Of a DNA stretch of 64,000 nucleotides, positions 36,028 to 49,026 are shown piece after piece. The stretch is from contig JAKULF010000011.1 in NCBI GenBank assembly GCA_022661535.1, forward strand, positions 806,001 to 870,000. The letters are read 5' to 3'. The notes beneath the pieces were generated by a model. That model was not told the origin of the DNA, did not search any database, and saw nothing but the letters and a program-made list of their open reading frames with translations. The DNA comes from Eutypa lata. Lineage: Eukaryota > Ascomycota > Sordariomycetes > Xylariales > Diatrypaceae. Position 1 is the first letter of the stretch; every line of letters starts with the position of its first letter. The position numbers and the translations under genes were made by a program.

Positions 36028-38295
36028 AGGTCCCCAAGTAACCAAAGTAATCCATCCCCCAACATCGAAGAAAACCGATCGACACACGCATCGTAAGAAT
36101 CGAGCTAGTTCGATCTATGTGTGTATGCATCAACTGACAGAGAGAGATGCCTGCTTTTGATTAATATTACCGGCTAATAACACTTTCAAGGAGGCAAGGC
36201 ATTAACAGACGAAATCATCGTCGGGTCTGTGCTACCACCACCACCACCACCTACACTACCTACATAGGGGAGGGGACAACACGGCCAGACGGCTGAACTT
36301 TGTGTATGTTCCTTCCTGCTTCTTGGCGGCCAGTTATTGTGACCTTGTGGCTGGTGGTGTGCGTACTAACGATGTGTCATCTGATATTCCGATTCTCGAT
36401 GGGGCCTTCACATCTCATCACAATGCTTATTTTATTTTATTTTCCTCCTCTCCCTCCTCTCCTGTCCTGGCTCCTGTATGTACTCCCGGAAAGTGGGGAG
36501 AGGCACTGGACGTGATGTAACCTCAGGAAGAGCTTAATTGAAGGGAGTACAAACAATAACAATACCCAACTAGGTACCTAGATACGTGGTTTGGTTAGGC
36601 TTCCCCTTTTCGGCATATGCGGCGGCTACGCTTTTGCACGACATATGTAGATATGCGTATATACATAGGGAAAACACGTCTCGCACGACTAGATAGGCGT
36701 TGCGGAGGACATACATATGGTAAGTACATAGCCAATAGCCCTTCAACGCAACCTAATGGTAAATTGTGTGGGAAGTGTATTTATAGAACTCGGTCTGCTT
36801 GCAATAAGGAGAAAAAAGAAAAACTATAAACCAAAAAGGGGATCCATTTGGCCGATCTGAACACCAAATACACAATCTCGTCATGATGGGTTGACAGCGT
36901 GCCAAGTTTTTCTGCTGCAGGTAAAGGGGACCTCGACCCGACCTTGTCTCAATTGAGGATCGAACTACCTACATATAGATAGATAGGTATGTATTGTACA
37001 TGGCCAGGATGGATAGATACATATTAGGTAGCTTCAAGTCTACCCACCATCCACCTCAACTCCGATGTAACCCCCAACCGCGGCTATTCTACATACGCAT
37101 GTGTCATCCGTACATACATAACGAATAGCTAAGCTAACCACCCACGTAGTCTCCGTTATGGGCGTGCGGCGACGGCGGGGAGAGGAAGAGGGGCGCGATG
37201 TAACCCTATCTTTATTCCCCGGACCCCTTCCTTGACTTTGCCGAGACACACACACATACACACAATATAAGTAAGGGGGTGGGGGGAAAAGGGGGGGTAA
37301 CATCGCGTACCTAGGCGCTGGCCCTTGTTAGCTCATTCATTGACTGCTTAGGCGCCGCCCTCACATCGTTCTACTACTAGGATAGGTAAGAGAAAATTGC
37401 CGCCCGGTCTAACTAAACCAAGTCCATTGGCGCGGCACGGCAGCGGCGCTCGAGCATCCTCCCCCTCCCCCATCCAACCCTACCTATAAGCGATAATAAG
37501 TATGTAAGCACGGTCTGGTCTGACGGTATATATATGATCCATTATCCGGTCTGCCGGTCGGGGGGGGGGGGGAGGGATGGATATGGACCTAGCATAGTAG
37601 TATAGTACTAATTAGGATGAGAAGGATGCAGAAAAAACCTGATGACGTGCATGCAGCGAGTATCATATGCCTGCACGAAAGTATGCAAGCTCGTTTCCTA
37701 TTCTGTAAGAGCAGAAGGAAAGGGGTATGTTATGTATAGTCTGAGGGTTCTATGTGTTTGTAGTTAGTAGTAAATAGTACATATTCTTTTCAGATTATAG
37801 TTGTCTTGGCGATGCTTCTATCCCTTCCCCCCTCCCCTTTCGCATTCGGGGGGCTTCTTACCTAAGTTTGTCTCATGCAGAGAAGAAAAAGAAGAAGTAA
37901 ATCAGACCATCGTCACTGTCGTTGTCGCACCTCTGTTACCGTTTTCTGCCCAATATCCGATGCAAGAACCATACCCTCTTGTGAGGTAGTTAATTGGTCT
38001 AGTTGGTTTCTTGGCCCTAAGGATTGTGCAGCTGTAAGTAACTAACTAAAGTACACGGGTATTGGGCATCAGCTGCGCGTGACATAGCTCCTTAGTCTTG
38101 CCTATCTGCCTGTCTGTCTAGCCTTATAGCTCGCACTGACGTTACGAGTTCGGCGATGATGTAGTTACCAAATCAGGTCAACGTGGACCCAACTTTACAA
38201 GTCCTTGGCAAGAAATATGATGTCGATTTGGTCCCCGAACATACGATCGATTGCCCCGTACGGGGTTAGTATAACCAGAAGGCGCCGGCAGCGCC

Positions 38296-38320
38296 CGGGA
38301 CGGGACGGGACGGGACGGGA
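38296..38320 (+). repeat. (CGGGA)5 tandem repeat
   Basis: Five exact pentanucleotide units, preceded by a GC-rich GGCGCCGGCAGCGCC stretch in non-coding DNA. Confidence 0.9.
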
Positions 38321-41300
38321 CGAAACGCAAGATAACCAATACCTAATTTCAATCCCTAGTTTAATTACATGGATGCACGATGCTAGTTAACTAGACAAGA
38401 ACTGTTTTCTCTCCAGTAACTAGTTTTTAATCTCAAGAAAAAAGACAAATCGCGTCGCGCAACGACATGGCCGCTCTCCACTATAATGAAGGATTTTCTT
38501 CTTGTTCCAGATTTTTCTACTATTACTGTGAAATGATGGCACGCGCAGACGCGGGAAGTAGTGGTAGATCGTGGGTCGCCTGACCCCTTATCCCGGCTTC
38601 AGATTCGGCTTTTCCTCTCCTCTCACCCCTTTATCAGACAAGCGTGGAGACTTTGTGATTCTCTTGCGTTTCAGACGAGAGACGGGACGGCGACATGTCT
38701 ACATACATACGTCCATAGTTAGGTTCTAGTGAGTATAAGGGGCTATGTACGAAGTATGCATAGCCCAACTAGGCCGTCCGAGAAATGAAAGTGAGACATT
38801 GGTACTGGAAACGTCTACATATCTGGCCTGATGGTTGATCTTTGGTCTCAGAGTTAACTAGCAGTGCTGTTGGTCTTCTTGGCAAGGTAGGTAAGTAAGT
38901 AGCTAAGCTACCCCTATTCAGTTTTCTCCTTGTTAAACCTGGTGTGAAGGGCGTGATCTACCGGGCATGTCTTTGACTTTGATAAGGATAATGCGGAAAG
39001 CCTGGAGATGTGACCCGGGAAATCATGATAGCTACTGGAGTGTACTGGCCCGGGATGCTATAGGACAAAGTTACGCATGTCATTAAAGATATTAAAGCAT
39101 AATAACATGTCTTTCTTCTTCTCCATATACAATGGAACAATACTACTAATCCTCTGTGGATCTAGAAATAACAAATGCAGCCAAAGGACACTCCATATCA
39201 GCACCCTATACCTATCCGCATGGAATCTACTATAGGGAAGTTGAACTAACCAGGAGGAAACGGAAACGGAAAGCACGACTGAGAGGATAGCGTAACCAGC
39301 CCTGGCCACGTACCTGCGTAGCCCCTTTTTGTAGGAAGACAGTTTAGGAGTCAAGAACGCGAGAGCGGTAGCATCAACATATATGCATATATTCTCTAGG
39401 GGGGGTAGGTAAGTTGGTTTCTGGGCAGAGTGGACTCTCTACTAGTACGTACACTAGAGTTTCTACTCAAGGCCAGATAATCAAATCTGTCTATATGAGT
39501 GAGTGGTGATATGCCACGACGAGATACCCAGCGGTGATTGACTGCATACAAAGCTCTACTGAACCCTATGCTACTTGGTCCATTGACATATCGAAAAGGA
39601 AAGAAGTAATTGGACCAGAAACCTGTTACCCATAATAGAATATGTAGGCCCGTACCAATACTAGACAGTGAAGTGTACCTATCACGTCGATTCTACACTG
39701 AATTCCTCATCGACAGCAGTCCAAGGGATTGTTGTTGTTGGAAGAGGGGGTAGGGAGACGGGGACGACTGGAAGCCCTTGAACCACTCATAACTTGCTAC
39801 GCCATGCTCTTCGGGGCAGAGAACTGTATAATAGGTAATCCCTTAGCATCAGAACACCATATATGCATAGTAGGACTACAAATAGGGGTTGGATGAAGAC
39901 GGATACATTGAGAATTAAGGAGTCTAACCCTCTCTACCCACTCCTGATTATTCCAGTCACCACCACTCTCATACGCATCATTCCATGTTCCATAGAACGA
40001 CATAGTGCAGAATAGCTTCCATCGTAGTGCTGAACTAACTACTATGATGATGGCTCCCCCTTTCTAATGTGTCTCCATCCCCGGGGCGAGATACGTCCTG
40101 GCTGTCTCCCCCTTGACCTCTCCTCAGACCAGCGAGGTTCTCTCATCCTAGCAACATAAAACTAGTCCGTCGCTCAACGAAAGGCCAGTAAAGTAACCCA
40201 GCCTTCAGGCGTTGACGAACGAACAGGAGCAGAAGCAGCGCCATCCCGGCCGGGGCTCTGAGTGGGATGTCTAATGGTAGGAGAGGGAGGAAGGGACTAG
40301 ATCTGTTCTTGATGATGACTTGCCTGCCGATCCAGAAACACACACTTGAATATCAAGTGAAGTCTCACTCACTCACTCTTCTGTGTTCAACGGCCAGTAA
40401 GCAAGAAAGCAGGCATGGCTGCCCCTTACTTTTCTATTTCATGTTGTTTTTCTCTAAAAAGCCTACTGATGAACTTGCTGTTGCTGTTACGTTCACAAGA
40501 GAGATGTCAGATGTAGTATGCAGGGAAGAATATATGTATATTTTATCTCCGTGTACACCAACCTCATTTCTCGTTCGTGTCCATCCTTTTCGTTTCTCGC
40601 TATGCACATACATAAATTAAGAATGAAGTCTCGCTTTTCTTTCTTTCTTCGTCTTCATTCTCTCTGCATCGTTCAGGGTATATCCTCATTTATGATCTCA
40701 ATCAGCTTCACGGCACTTCTCTCCCCTCTCTCCTCTCGTCTCCCCCACCTCTTCTAACACCCCCTTTTTCTACCTCATCTCTCCTCCTCCCTCACCCCTC
40801 AGGTTCTGTCCCTGTATAATCGACCAGGAGAAAGAGAGCAAAAAAACACATAAAAGCCTTAAAAAAAAACGCAATGTGGGATGATAAACCCGCTCCTCGC
40901 GCCCCCGAAAAAAAGAGGATGTGTATGCTTCCTTATTCCCCCCCAAAAAACTATATCCCTCATGTCCTCATGTGCTCCGTACGGACGTTTCCACCATGTA
41001 TGTATATATGCCCTATTACTCCGAAACCTAGTTTACCATGATATAAAAAGGTGGGAAAAAACTAAGAATAACAAAAAAGAGAAATGCCAAGAGTATGCCA
41101 ATTCGATGAGGAAGAAAAGTGTTGACCATTCATTCATTCTACTGCTGTCGTAAACAAAAACGTCCACGGTGTATGTAAGATGAACCACCACTCTAAGTAG
41201 CAACGCGCAGACATCTAATCATTATGTATTCGGATAGGTAGGTGCAAACAGTGACGACGGCGGGGAGCCAAGCCAGAATCCGTGGTACACAGAAAATTAT

Positions 41301-41491
41301 TATTGGTGATACACAAATTTAGTTCTTTCGTAATGGTGACTGACTCAGTGGACTCGAATTAAGTGTTGGGATGCTTCACCTCGTTATCATCAAGCCTGTC
41401 TGGTCTCTAGAAAGCCCGTGCAGAGGCCCTCGAGCTCGTATATCTTGTTCTATCCCCCCTATGTTTGGGAGATGGCTCTCATCTCGCGTGA

Positions 41492-44400
41492 TCAACCTGA
41501 CGTTGAAGTTGAGCTACCCTTAGGCCCATTCTCGGACGTCGGTGTCTCTAAGCCATCATCGTTATCATCCCCATTGGCAAAGGGCTGTTGTTGCGTGTTG
41601 GACTTCGAATGTATAACCTCTGCAATGGATGGGTTCTCGGAGGTGCGGAACTCTCTAGATTGTAATGCGGGATTATCTTTACGAACAGCCACGACTGGCG
41701 GCGGATCATTAGTTGCCTCACTCATTACCGGCGAGGTAGGAGCAGGCGTTTGGTCTGAGTGTTCATGTCCATGCCCATCTTTCCAGAGTGGATGCTGCCC
41801 CTGGACCTGACCAGTGGTGTACGTGTCCAGCTTCCTCTTAAGTAGGTCTGCCTTGACCGGTTTGGCGAGGTAGTCATTCATACCTGCCGCTAGGCACTTC
41901 TCACGGTCGCCTTGGATAGCCGATGCAGTCATTGCTATGACCAGAACCTTCCTCACGGCTTCTATCTCATCCTTGCGTAAGAGTTTGGTAGCTTCGTACC
42001 CATCCAGAACGGGCATCTGGACATCCATGAGAACGACGTGGTAAGGTTTCCCTTCTTTAGCCTGCTGACGCAACCCCTCCACAGCCTTTAGCCCGTTCTC
42101 ATAGGCGTCGACGTTAGTGTACCCAAGCCTGCGCACATAGTTGATCGCAATTTTCTGGTTTATGAGGTTGTCCTCGGCGATGCAAATGCGAACTTGGTCC
42201 TTCGGTATGCCCGCTAAGTCGAGGTAAGGATTTTGTGCGACCTCCCGAAGAGCTTCTCGCGTCCTATCGGGGACTTGAGGTAACGTGCTTGCCTGTGCAT
42301 CTCCGGCTGAAACTTCTGGTTTTGCTTTGTCGAAGGATACCGTGAACCACGCAGTTGTGCCGACATTCTCTTCACTCTCCAGTTCAATTCTGCCTTTCAT
42401 CATGGTCTCAATCAGGGACTTGCAGATGCTTAGACCAAGACCACTGCCACCGTATTTGCGTGCAGTACTCGCATCTGCTTGGCTGAAAGGCCTGAAGAGC
42501 TTAGCTAGTTGCTTAGGAGGTATACCGATACCCGTGTCTTTAACCCAGAATGTCAACGTAGCTTTCTTAGGCGTGTCGGCATCGATCCTAGCACCGATAG
42601 TGATAGAACCGTCCTCTGTAAATTTGAGACTGTTTCCAATCAGGTTGCCAAGTACCTGGTGTAGCCGGATAGGATCACCATAGATAAGCATTGGCGGCAA
42701 GTTGATGTCCTGGATGATTTTGACGTTCTTCTTCGACGCCTTCTCGCGATTACTATATGAAACAGCCCTAATGACCTCGCGGACCATTTCCTCGGGGTTG
42801 AACGCAATGACATACAGCTTCATCTTGTCTGCTTCCATCTTGGAAAAGTCTAGGATATCGTTGATAACGGTAAGCAGTAGGTCAGCCGAAACACGGATCG
42901 ACTCGGCCATTTCGAGTTGTTCTTTGTTCATAATGCTATCCCTGAGTAGTTCTGAGTTGCCGATTACACCGTTCAGGGGGGTACGGAGCTCGTGGGACAC
43001 GTTCGCTAGGAAGATGCTCTTGGCCTTGGCTGCTTCCTCGGCAATTTTGACGTTGCGATTGGCTTCAGCTTCGGCATGCTTTGCCTTCTCCTGCGCCTCT
43101 ATTGCCTGCGCTAGAGCGCGTTTTTGCACCTCAACCATGGCGTTGTTCTGTTCGGAAACCTTTTCTATACTCTTCATGGAGAGAGCATTCGAGTAGCTAA
43201 TACCAATTTGATTGACGAGGAGTTGTAGGACAGTCAAGTTCCTATCCGTAAACGAGCCTGGCTCGCCCTCAAGATAAAGGACACCAAGGAGCGGTTTGGA
43301 GCCATGACAGATAGGGATCGCAATGACTGCCTTGCTCAGCGGATTCCTCTGCAACCAACTCTCGCTGACATTTCCGAATCTTTCATCGTTGAGAAGGTCG
43401 GGAAGGAAGACAGAGTCACGGAACCGGGCGCAATATAAGATCACATTCTCCGCAACCTGAGAGGAACCAGCAAGGGGGCGTCCGGGGATGTGGGCCGTAG
43501 CTCCTCGTTCAGCATCGCCGCTGGCAGCAATGCACCACTCGTCATCGTTCCTAGCATCTTCATCCTGGACAATAATTGCAGCCTGTGTGACTGAAGCGCC
43601 ACAAGTCTGAAGAATAACATCGCACATAGTTTTAAGCAGAACATCAACTTGTAGAACAGATGAGATGACCTGGGACGACACTAAAATGGCATGAAGATCG
43701 ATCATATCGAGCGCAGGTAGGCCCGCCCCAGCCTCAGGTTGCATGGAACCACGCCATGCGGCCGTTCTGCTCGCTCTTGATTCAGCGGTGAACTGATGGA
43801 CAGAATGTGGAATCTCGTCACCTTCTGCGGGGGCGTACGTGACTGACGTGGCGTCTCCGGCGAAATCAGTCTGTACACCGACCTCGACTGATCTTGGATT
43901 CCGGATAGGGCCGTGGAGGAGAAGCGCATGTTCTTCTTCGATGCGTTGAGCAAGGCCACTGGCACCAAGCTGCCGCCAAAGTGCGACAGACTCTTTGAGA
44001 ACAGCAGTGGCTGACCTCCTTGCTGATTGTCGAATGAAGAAGCCAGCCATCAAGAAGTTGCCAAGGGCTTCCTCAAAAAGGAAGCTGTGTTCAGCGGCAT
44101 GATCTAAAGCTGTCTCATATTCTTGGATAGCAAATCCATGTTCTCCCCGCAGCTCTGCTAGTTGAGCGTCTAGAAATTTTGACCAAGCAAGGTAGTTGAC
44201 ATCCGAGACCACTTGCCACACTTTCATTTTGTTGCTGAAGTCCTCCAGCTGCTCAATAGTTTCTTGAACCTCATCTTTTAGATCGTTCGGATTGTGACGC
44301 GGATCGTTGAGCTTACGCACCATCAGACCTGCGAGTGCAAGACCGTGGAAAAGCAAAGCCAGCCGTGTGTTTCGGGAAGACCATATCAGTCCCAAGTTAT

Positions 44401-47400
44401 CCAGGCATCTCCGTCCAACCTCGCACGCCTGCTCATAGTGGCCGTAGATGTAAAGAGGCACGATCTCCATGGTCTCATAGATTAAAATCGACCTGCCGCC
44501 ATTACGGGTCTTCGTGTTGAGAAACTGCTTGTATGATGCAGTGTGATGTTGTTCATCGGACATTACCTCATCGGCTACCGCAGTGTTCGTCTTGCCCTGC
44601 AGTGCTCGGCAGACCTGTCTTACGGATATGAGGAAAGTGCCGCCTCGAGTATCTTGGTGCCAGCCTGGAATCTCTTCGCAGCTATATTGACAGATTGATT
44701 CAAGATCCGCAAGGTTCTCGCTAGCAAAAAACCTCATCTGAGCCGACAAACCAAAGCTGAGGATCGCAGATTGCCTATCGCCAGCAGATGCTGCATTCTC
44801 AACAGACTGTTCTGAGTGGTTGAGCGCCATGCGAATTGGAACGCAAATGTGGCTGAGAAAATTTGCGAAAAGCATATATCCGCGGGCTAGAGAGAATGCA
44901 TCCCTAGACCTGTCCAGATACTCTACGCATTGGCTGCCGAGCTCGGCGGCGAACTCGACCATATTGAACCGGGACAACGCAACCATGGCAAGATGAAGAA
45001 ATCCGATGCCAGATTGGGGGAAAGCTCCTTCTTCCAGATGAAGATCTACCAGCGTTAGAGCGAGGTTATAGAAATCCAAACAATCGCTCCACCAAGCAGC
45101 GCTGATGGCTTCGGCAAGGATGGCTCCGATGACCACCCGGTGAGGCTCGGTGTCATCTAGTGGGTTTAGCAGTTGAGGTCGGGCCACGGATTGTATCTTA
45201 GGTGCCAGACTCATAAACCTCTCATCGCATTTCTCGAAAGTGGGATCTGGGTCATATTTGACATTCAGTTGAACGAGACTTTGCTTCAATATGGTGAGCG
45301 CAGCTTCAGCATCGCCATTCTGTGCTAGCACTCGCGACTGAAGTAGCCAGGCTGGGGCTTTATCTTCCGCTGTTTTGGCACTACTGAAAATGGTACCTAA
45401 TAAGGTGTGGGCAGCGCTATGGTGGCCCATGTAGACATAGCACTCTGCAGCACGGATATGGAGTTTGAGTGTTTCGTCGTAGCAAGTGTCGTCTTCTCCA
45501 TCCGCCCAAGGATCTGTCTGCAGCAATTTCAACGCCTGGCAGTAGTACTTGGCGGCTGTTGACCGGGCTCCATTCTCGGCGGACGATGCTGCACATTCTA
45601 CAAGATGCTTCCGGAAAAGACGGCGTGTGGGAACCTCTGCTCGTATAATATCTGTGGCCTCACATATATGTGAAGCGATGTTGTCCTTCGAGGGTGAAAA
45701 CGTCCCTTGATATTTTAGTAGAGTCTGTGCGACAATGAAGTGCATCTTGCACGTATCATCTATCTTCAACGTTGACGCGGCTTGGATATATCTGTCATGC
45801 GCGAAGCGAAACCTTTCGTCCGTCTCACCCTGGATAATGATACAAGCATTGACAGCTGCTTGTAATCCGGCCACGGCCTCTTCTTTTGAATATGGTTTCT
45901 GGAGATATTCCGCACTCGGCTCATCAAGACCAGCGTCTTTGTAGCTAAATTCACTGCTTAGAAGTTGGCATATAAGGGCAAATGAGAACGAGTTGCCTAA
46001 AATAGCTGCCCACGCCAAGATAGCCCGTGAAGCCGGCGGCAACTCATTCAACCTACGAGTGACAAACTCGTTGTTTAGAAACTCAAAGTCTCGTTCCCCT
46101 TGAAAATGGTCCAACAACTTATTCAAATTGTAATTCCACCGGCTCTCGCGGTAGTCGTACCATATACACCTTATACGGTGACACGCGCTAATCATTTCTC
46201 TCATGTAGAAGGGGTTACCCCCGGTTTTTGACTGTATGACGAGACCCAGAGGGGCGACATCCTCAGGAGGTCGACAGAGCGTTGAAGCAACATACTGCGT
46301 TACTTCTTCTTCGCTTAAGGGCAGTAGAACAATTCTGTTGACCTTGGCACTACCAGGCATGGATTCTAAAAGATAAGTAAGCACGGGAACTATGACGGTG
46401 ACACATGCAGCTTACCTTCAGCCTGTGCAGCATTTAGCATTGCCTGGACTTTCTCCGGAGGCAACTCATCAGGCCGGTAGGTCAGGATGAGGAGCATTCT
46501 TAGCCTTGCCGCAATAACTTGATTGATTAGTTCAACAGACTCATCGTCCGCATAGTGAAGATCGTCGAGGCAGAAACATATGAAATGCCATTTCGTGAAA
46601 ATTCGAAGAAGGTCAATGAAGATATTCATTAGACGTATAGTCTTCGTAGATGTGCCTGAACGTAAAAGGTCTTGGGAAGTCTGTGCTAATATTTGTGGGT
46701 TTCGTGCTTGTGCGTTCCCCGGAAGGCTTTCCACTGACGAATCGTGCTGTTTTAGAGAGCCTCCGACAATTCTACTACTATTCGAGCTTGGAGGGGACGA
46801 CACCGGTCTGGTTGCTACCGGGGAAGGCGGGCCAAAGAGGAACTCGGGAAGGCCCAAAAAATGATGAAGCATTGGCCAGACCGGGCGGACGTATTCCTTG
46901 AGAGCTATGTGAAGCGGCGTCTCCGTATCTCTCTCACCCCATACCTGCTTGAAAAGGGAAGATACCAACTTCAGAAGAGGCCCAAAGGCTGTTCTCTGGG
47001 CGGTATCGAATTTTGCTGTTGCGCAGTATCCCCTTCTACGAGCGTCTGCTAATACTTGTTGGACAAGGAGGCTCTTCCCCATACCACCAGCGCCCTCGAT
47101 GGCCACAATTTCACAATGACCGCGTCTCCGAAACTTAGCTGAACCTAGCTGTCTTGATAGGCTAGTCGATGTATCCATCCCACTATGCCGCGAGCCTTGG
47201 CGATCACTAAAGCTATCTACGTAACTCTTAGTGTCGACTGATATAGACGGCTGCCTTTCGGAATCACGAGTCATTTTCGGTCCTGAGAGTATTGAAACCC
47301 TGGATGACAGTGTATCGTTGGACACGGTTTGAGTTTCAGTTCCGTTCAAAGACGGCTGGAAGCCATTGCGTTGTTTGAAATCCGAACTCAGGGGCTGAGT

Positions 47401-49026
47401 AAACGAACCGCTCCGGCGATTAACCCCATCAACGGAACTCGCGCCCTCGCTGGAAACATCGGCGGCGTCTATAACCTCGGTGGATAAGGTTGAGCCGTCA
47501 GAGAACTTGCTAGTCGCACTTGCATTGCTGGCTGCATGGTTTTTAGCGACGTGGTCAATGATTTTCAATAGCTCCGCGTGTTCTCGGTCCCGTCCAACCA
47601 TATCAGTAGGTAGCATGAAAAACGACGACACATCCTTAGATGCGATCTCAAATTCCCTCAACGCCCGTATATTGCCATCTTCAAGCAATTTCTGCACCGT
47701 CTGTAGATCGTAGCGCAGTCCACTCGCTGAGTGGTACCTCTCCGAGATATTTTTCGCTGTACATTTCTGTATGATGCGGCCCAAAACGTCAGGCACGTCC
47801 GTCCTAATATTGGAAACTAATGGTATCCGACGACCTAGTACACCCTGAACAATGTCCAGTGGGGTAGTACCAGTAAATACCGGCTGCTGTGTTAGGAGAC
47901 TCCAAAAGACGACGCCAAGAGAATATATGTCAGTTCGGATGTCTGGCTCAGCAGGCATACGACCTGTTTGTTCTGGGCTTATGTAGACGAGCTTGTTCTT
48001 CGCGCCGAGCTCTTTAGACAATAATGACCACCCAGTGCTCGTAAGTCCTTGTTCGAACGACCTAATCCCAGAGCCGAAAGACGTCAACTTTACTTGGTTG
48101 GCCTGTATACTGTAGTGGAACGCGTCTGCCCGGATCTCCCCATGGACCATTCCATTCCCTTGGTGTAATATCTCTAGACATTCTGTAGCACCTATTGCGA
48201 AGTCGAGGAAGTACATTAAGCTAATCGGAGGCTCCAAGTGGTAGTCATTGCGATGCTTGACCTCAAGTTTATCTTCGGTTTTATCCGCATAATAGAAGGC
48301 AGGGCCCAAGTCTAGTTTATGGAAAAGATCGTTGGCGCCGGGATACTCGTATATACCGACTACTATAGCACTGCGATCGCCAGGCTGGGGACTGAGGCGG
48401 AGAAGATCGATCGGTTTGACGATATGGCGCCCGTTCGGGTCGGCGGTAGAATTGAGGTTCTTGGCTATATGAAAAGCTCTCTCCTCCCGGAGAACATGGT
48501 AGGACACCCGCGCGACTACGGGCAGCTCCTCCACGAAAATATCGGTGGCAGAAGTCGAGGTGGCGGGCGGTGATGTTGCGGATCGGTCGCTACCGGCTTC
48601 GCTTGGGGGTGCCGGGCTAGGATGGAAATCTGTGGTAGGGGACGCCAGGGCTGGTGCTGGTTTTGCGATAGGCGGCGGACTCGAGGTAGTTAAACCTGAA
48701 GTAGGGGTCGGAGTGACGTTGTGATTAGGCGACACGAATTTGGTGCCAATTATGTGCCTACATATATTAGCAAAATAGCGATATCAGCTACGAATTCTTT
48801 TCTATATTTCTTGTCTTCTACCACCCCCACCAGTTCGCTACATTCTTGGAAGAGGGGAAAAACAGTACCAGTTATCGTAGGTTGAATGGAATGGCCGCTG
48901 AGACTCATCCCATGTGTATCCAGCAATCTGCCGTAACCGCTCGAATATCCGCGCTGGTGGGTCAAGCCGGTCGTCTGCCACGACGGCAAAGCCGTCCATC
49001 GGCGGTGCCAGGTAGCTGAGCGGCAT
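41492..49026 (-). CDS. Group X hybrid histidine kinase (pseudokinase-AAA-GAF-HisKA-HATPase-REC)
   Basis: Three exons, 49026-48869, 48757-46416 and 46365-41492, with introns of 111 and 50 bp, give 2457 residues in frame. Domains in order: a Ser/Thr-kinase-like fold (about 60-410; YISPEQTGR, TDIYSLGVVFW); a Ser-rich linker; an AAA/STAND ATPase with Walker A GAGGMGKS (608-615) and Walker B-like CFCLDDLHYAD (Asp784-785); a long helical TPR-like region; GAF (about 1730-1900); a coiled coil; HisKA with phospho-His1958 in SHELRTPLNG; HATPase (SLKFTEDG, DTGIGIPP, GGSGLGLSICK); and a receiver domain with Asp2281 (VLMDVQMPVLDG) and the conserved KPVKAD lysine. This is the layout of fungal group X kinases, related to fission-yeast Mak2/Mak3 and Aspergillus Phk proteins, which feed a histidine phosphotransfer protein upstream of stress MAPK signalling. 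The kinase-like domain lacks key catalytic residues (HGEIRADAF for HRDLKxxN, SFG for DFG). Exon 1 is inferred from a conserved-looking N-terminus and phase. Confidence 0.93.

Larger units (their letters stand above)
33934..41491. other. 7.5-kb convergent intergenic region, no gene recognised
   Basis: Between the 3' ends of the coiled-coil gene and the histidine kinase gene. Open frames reach about 117 codons (40267-40620) but none has motifs or a convincing exon structure. The tract contains (TACC)6 at 36004-36027, a G-run at 37561-37572, (CGGGA)5 at 38296-38320 and long pyrimidine-rich stretches at 40620-40800. A non-coding RNA is possible but I see no signature for one. Confidence 0.5.
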
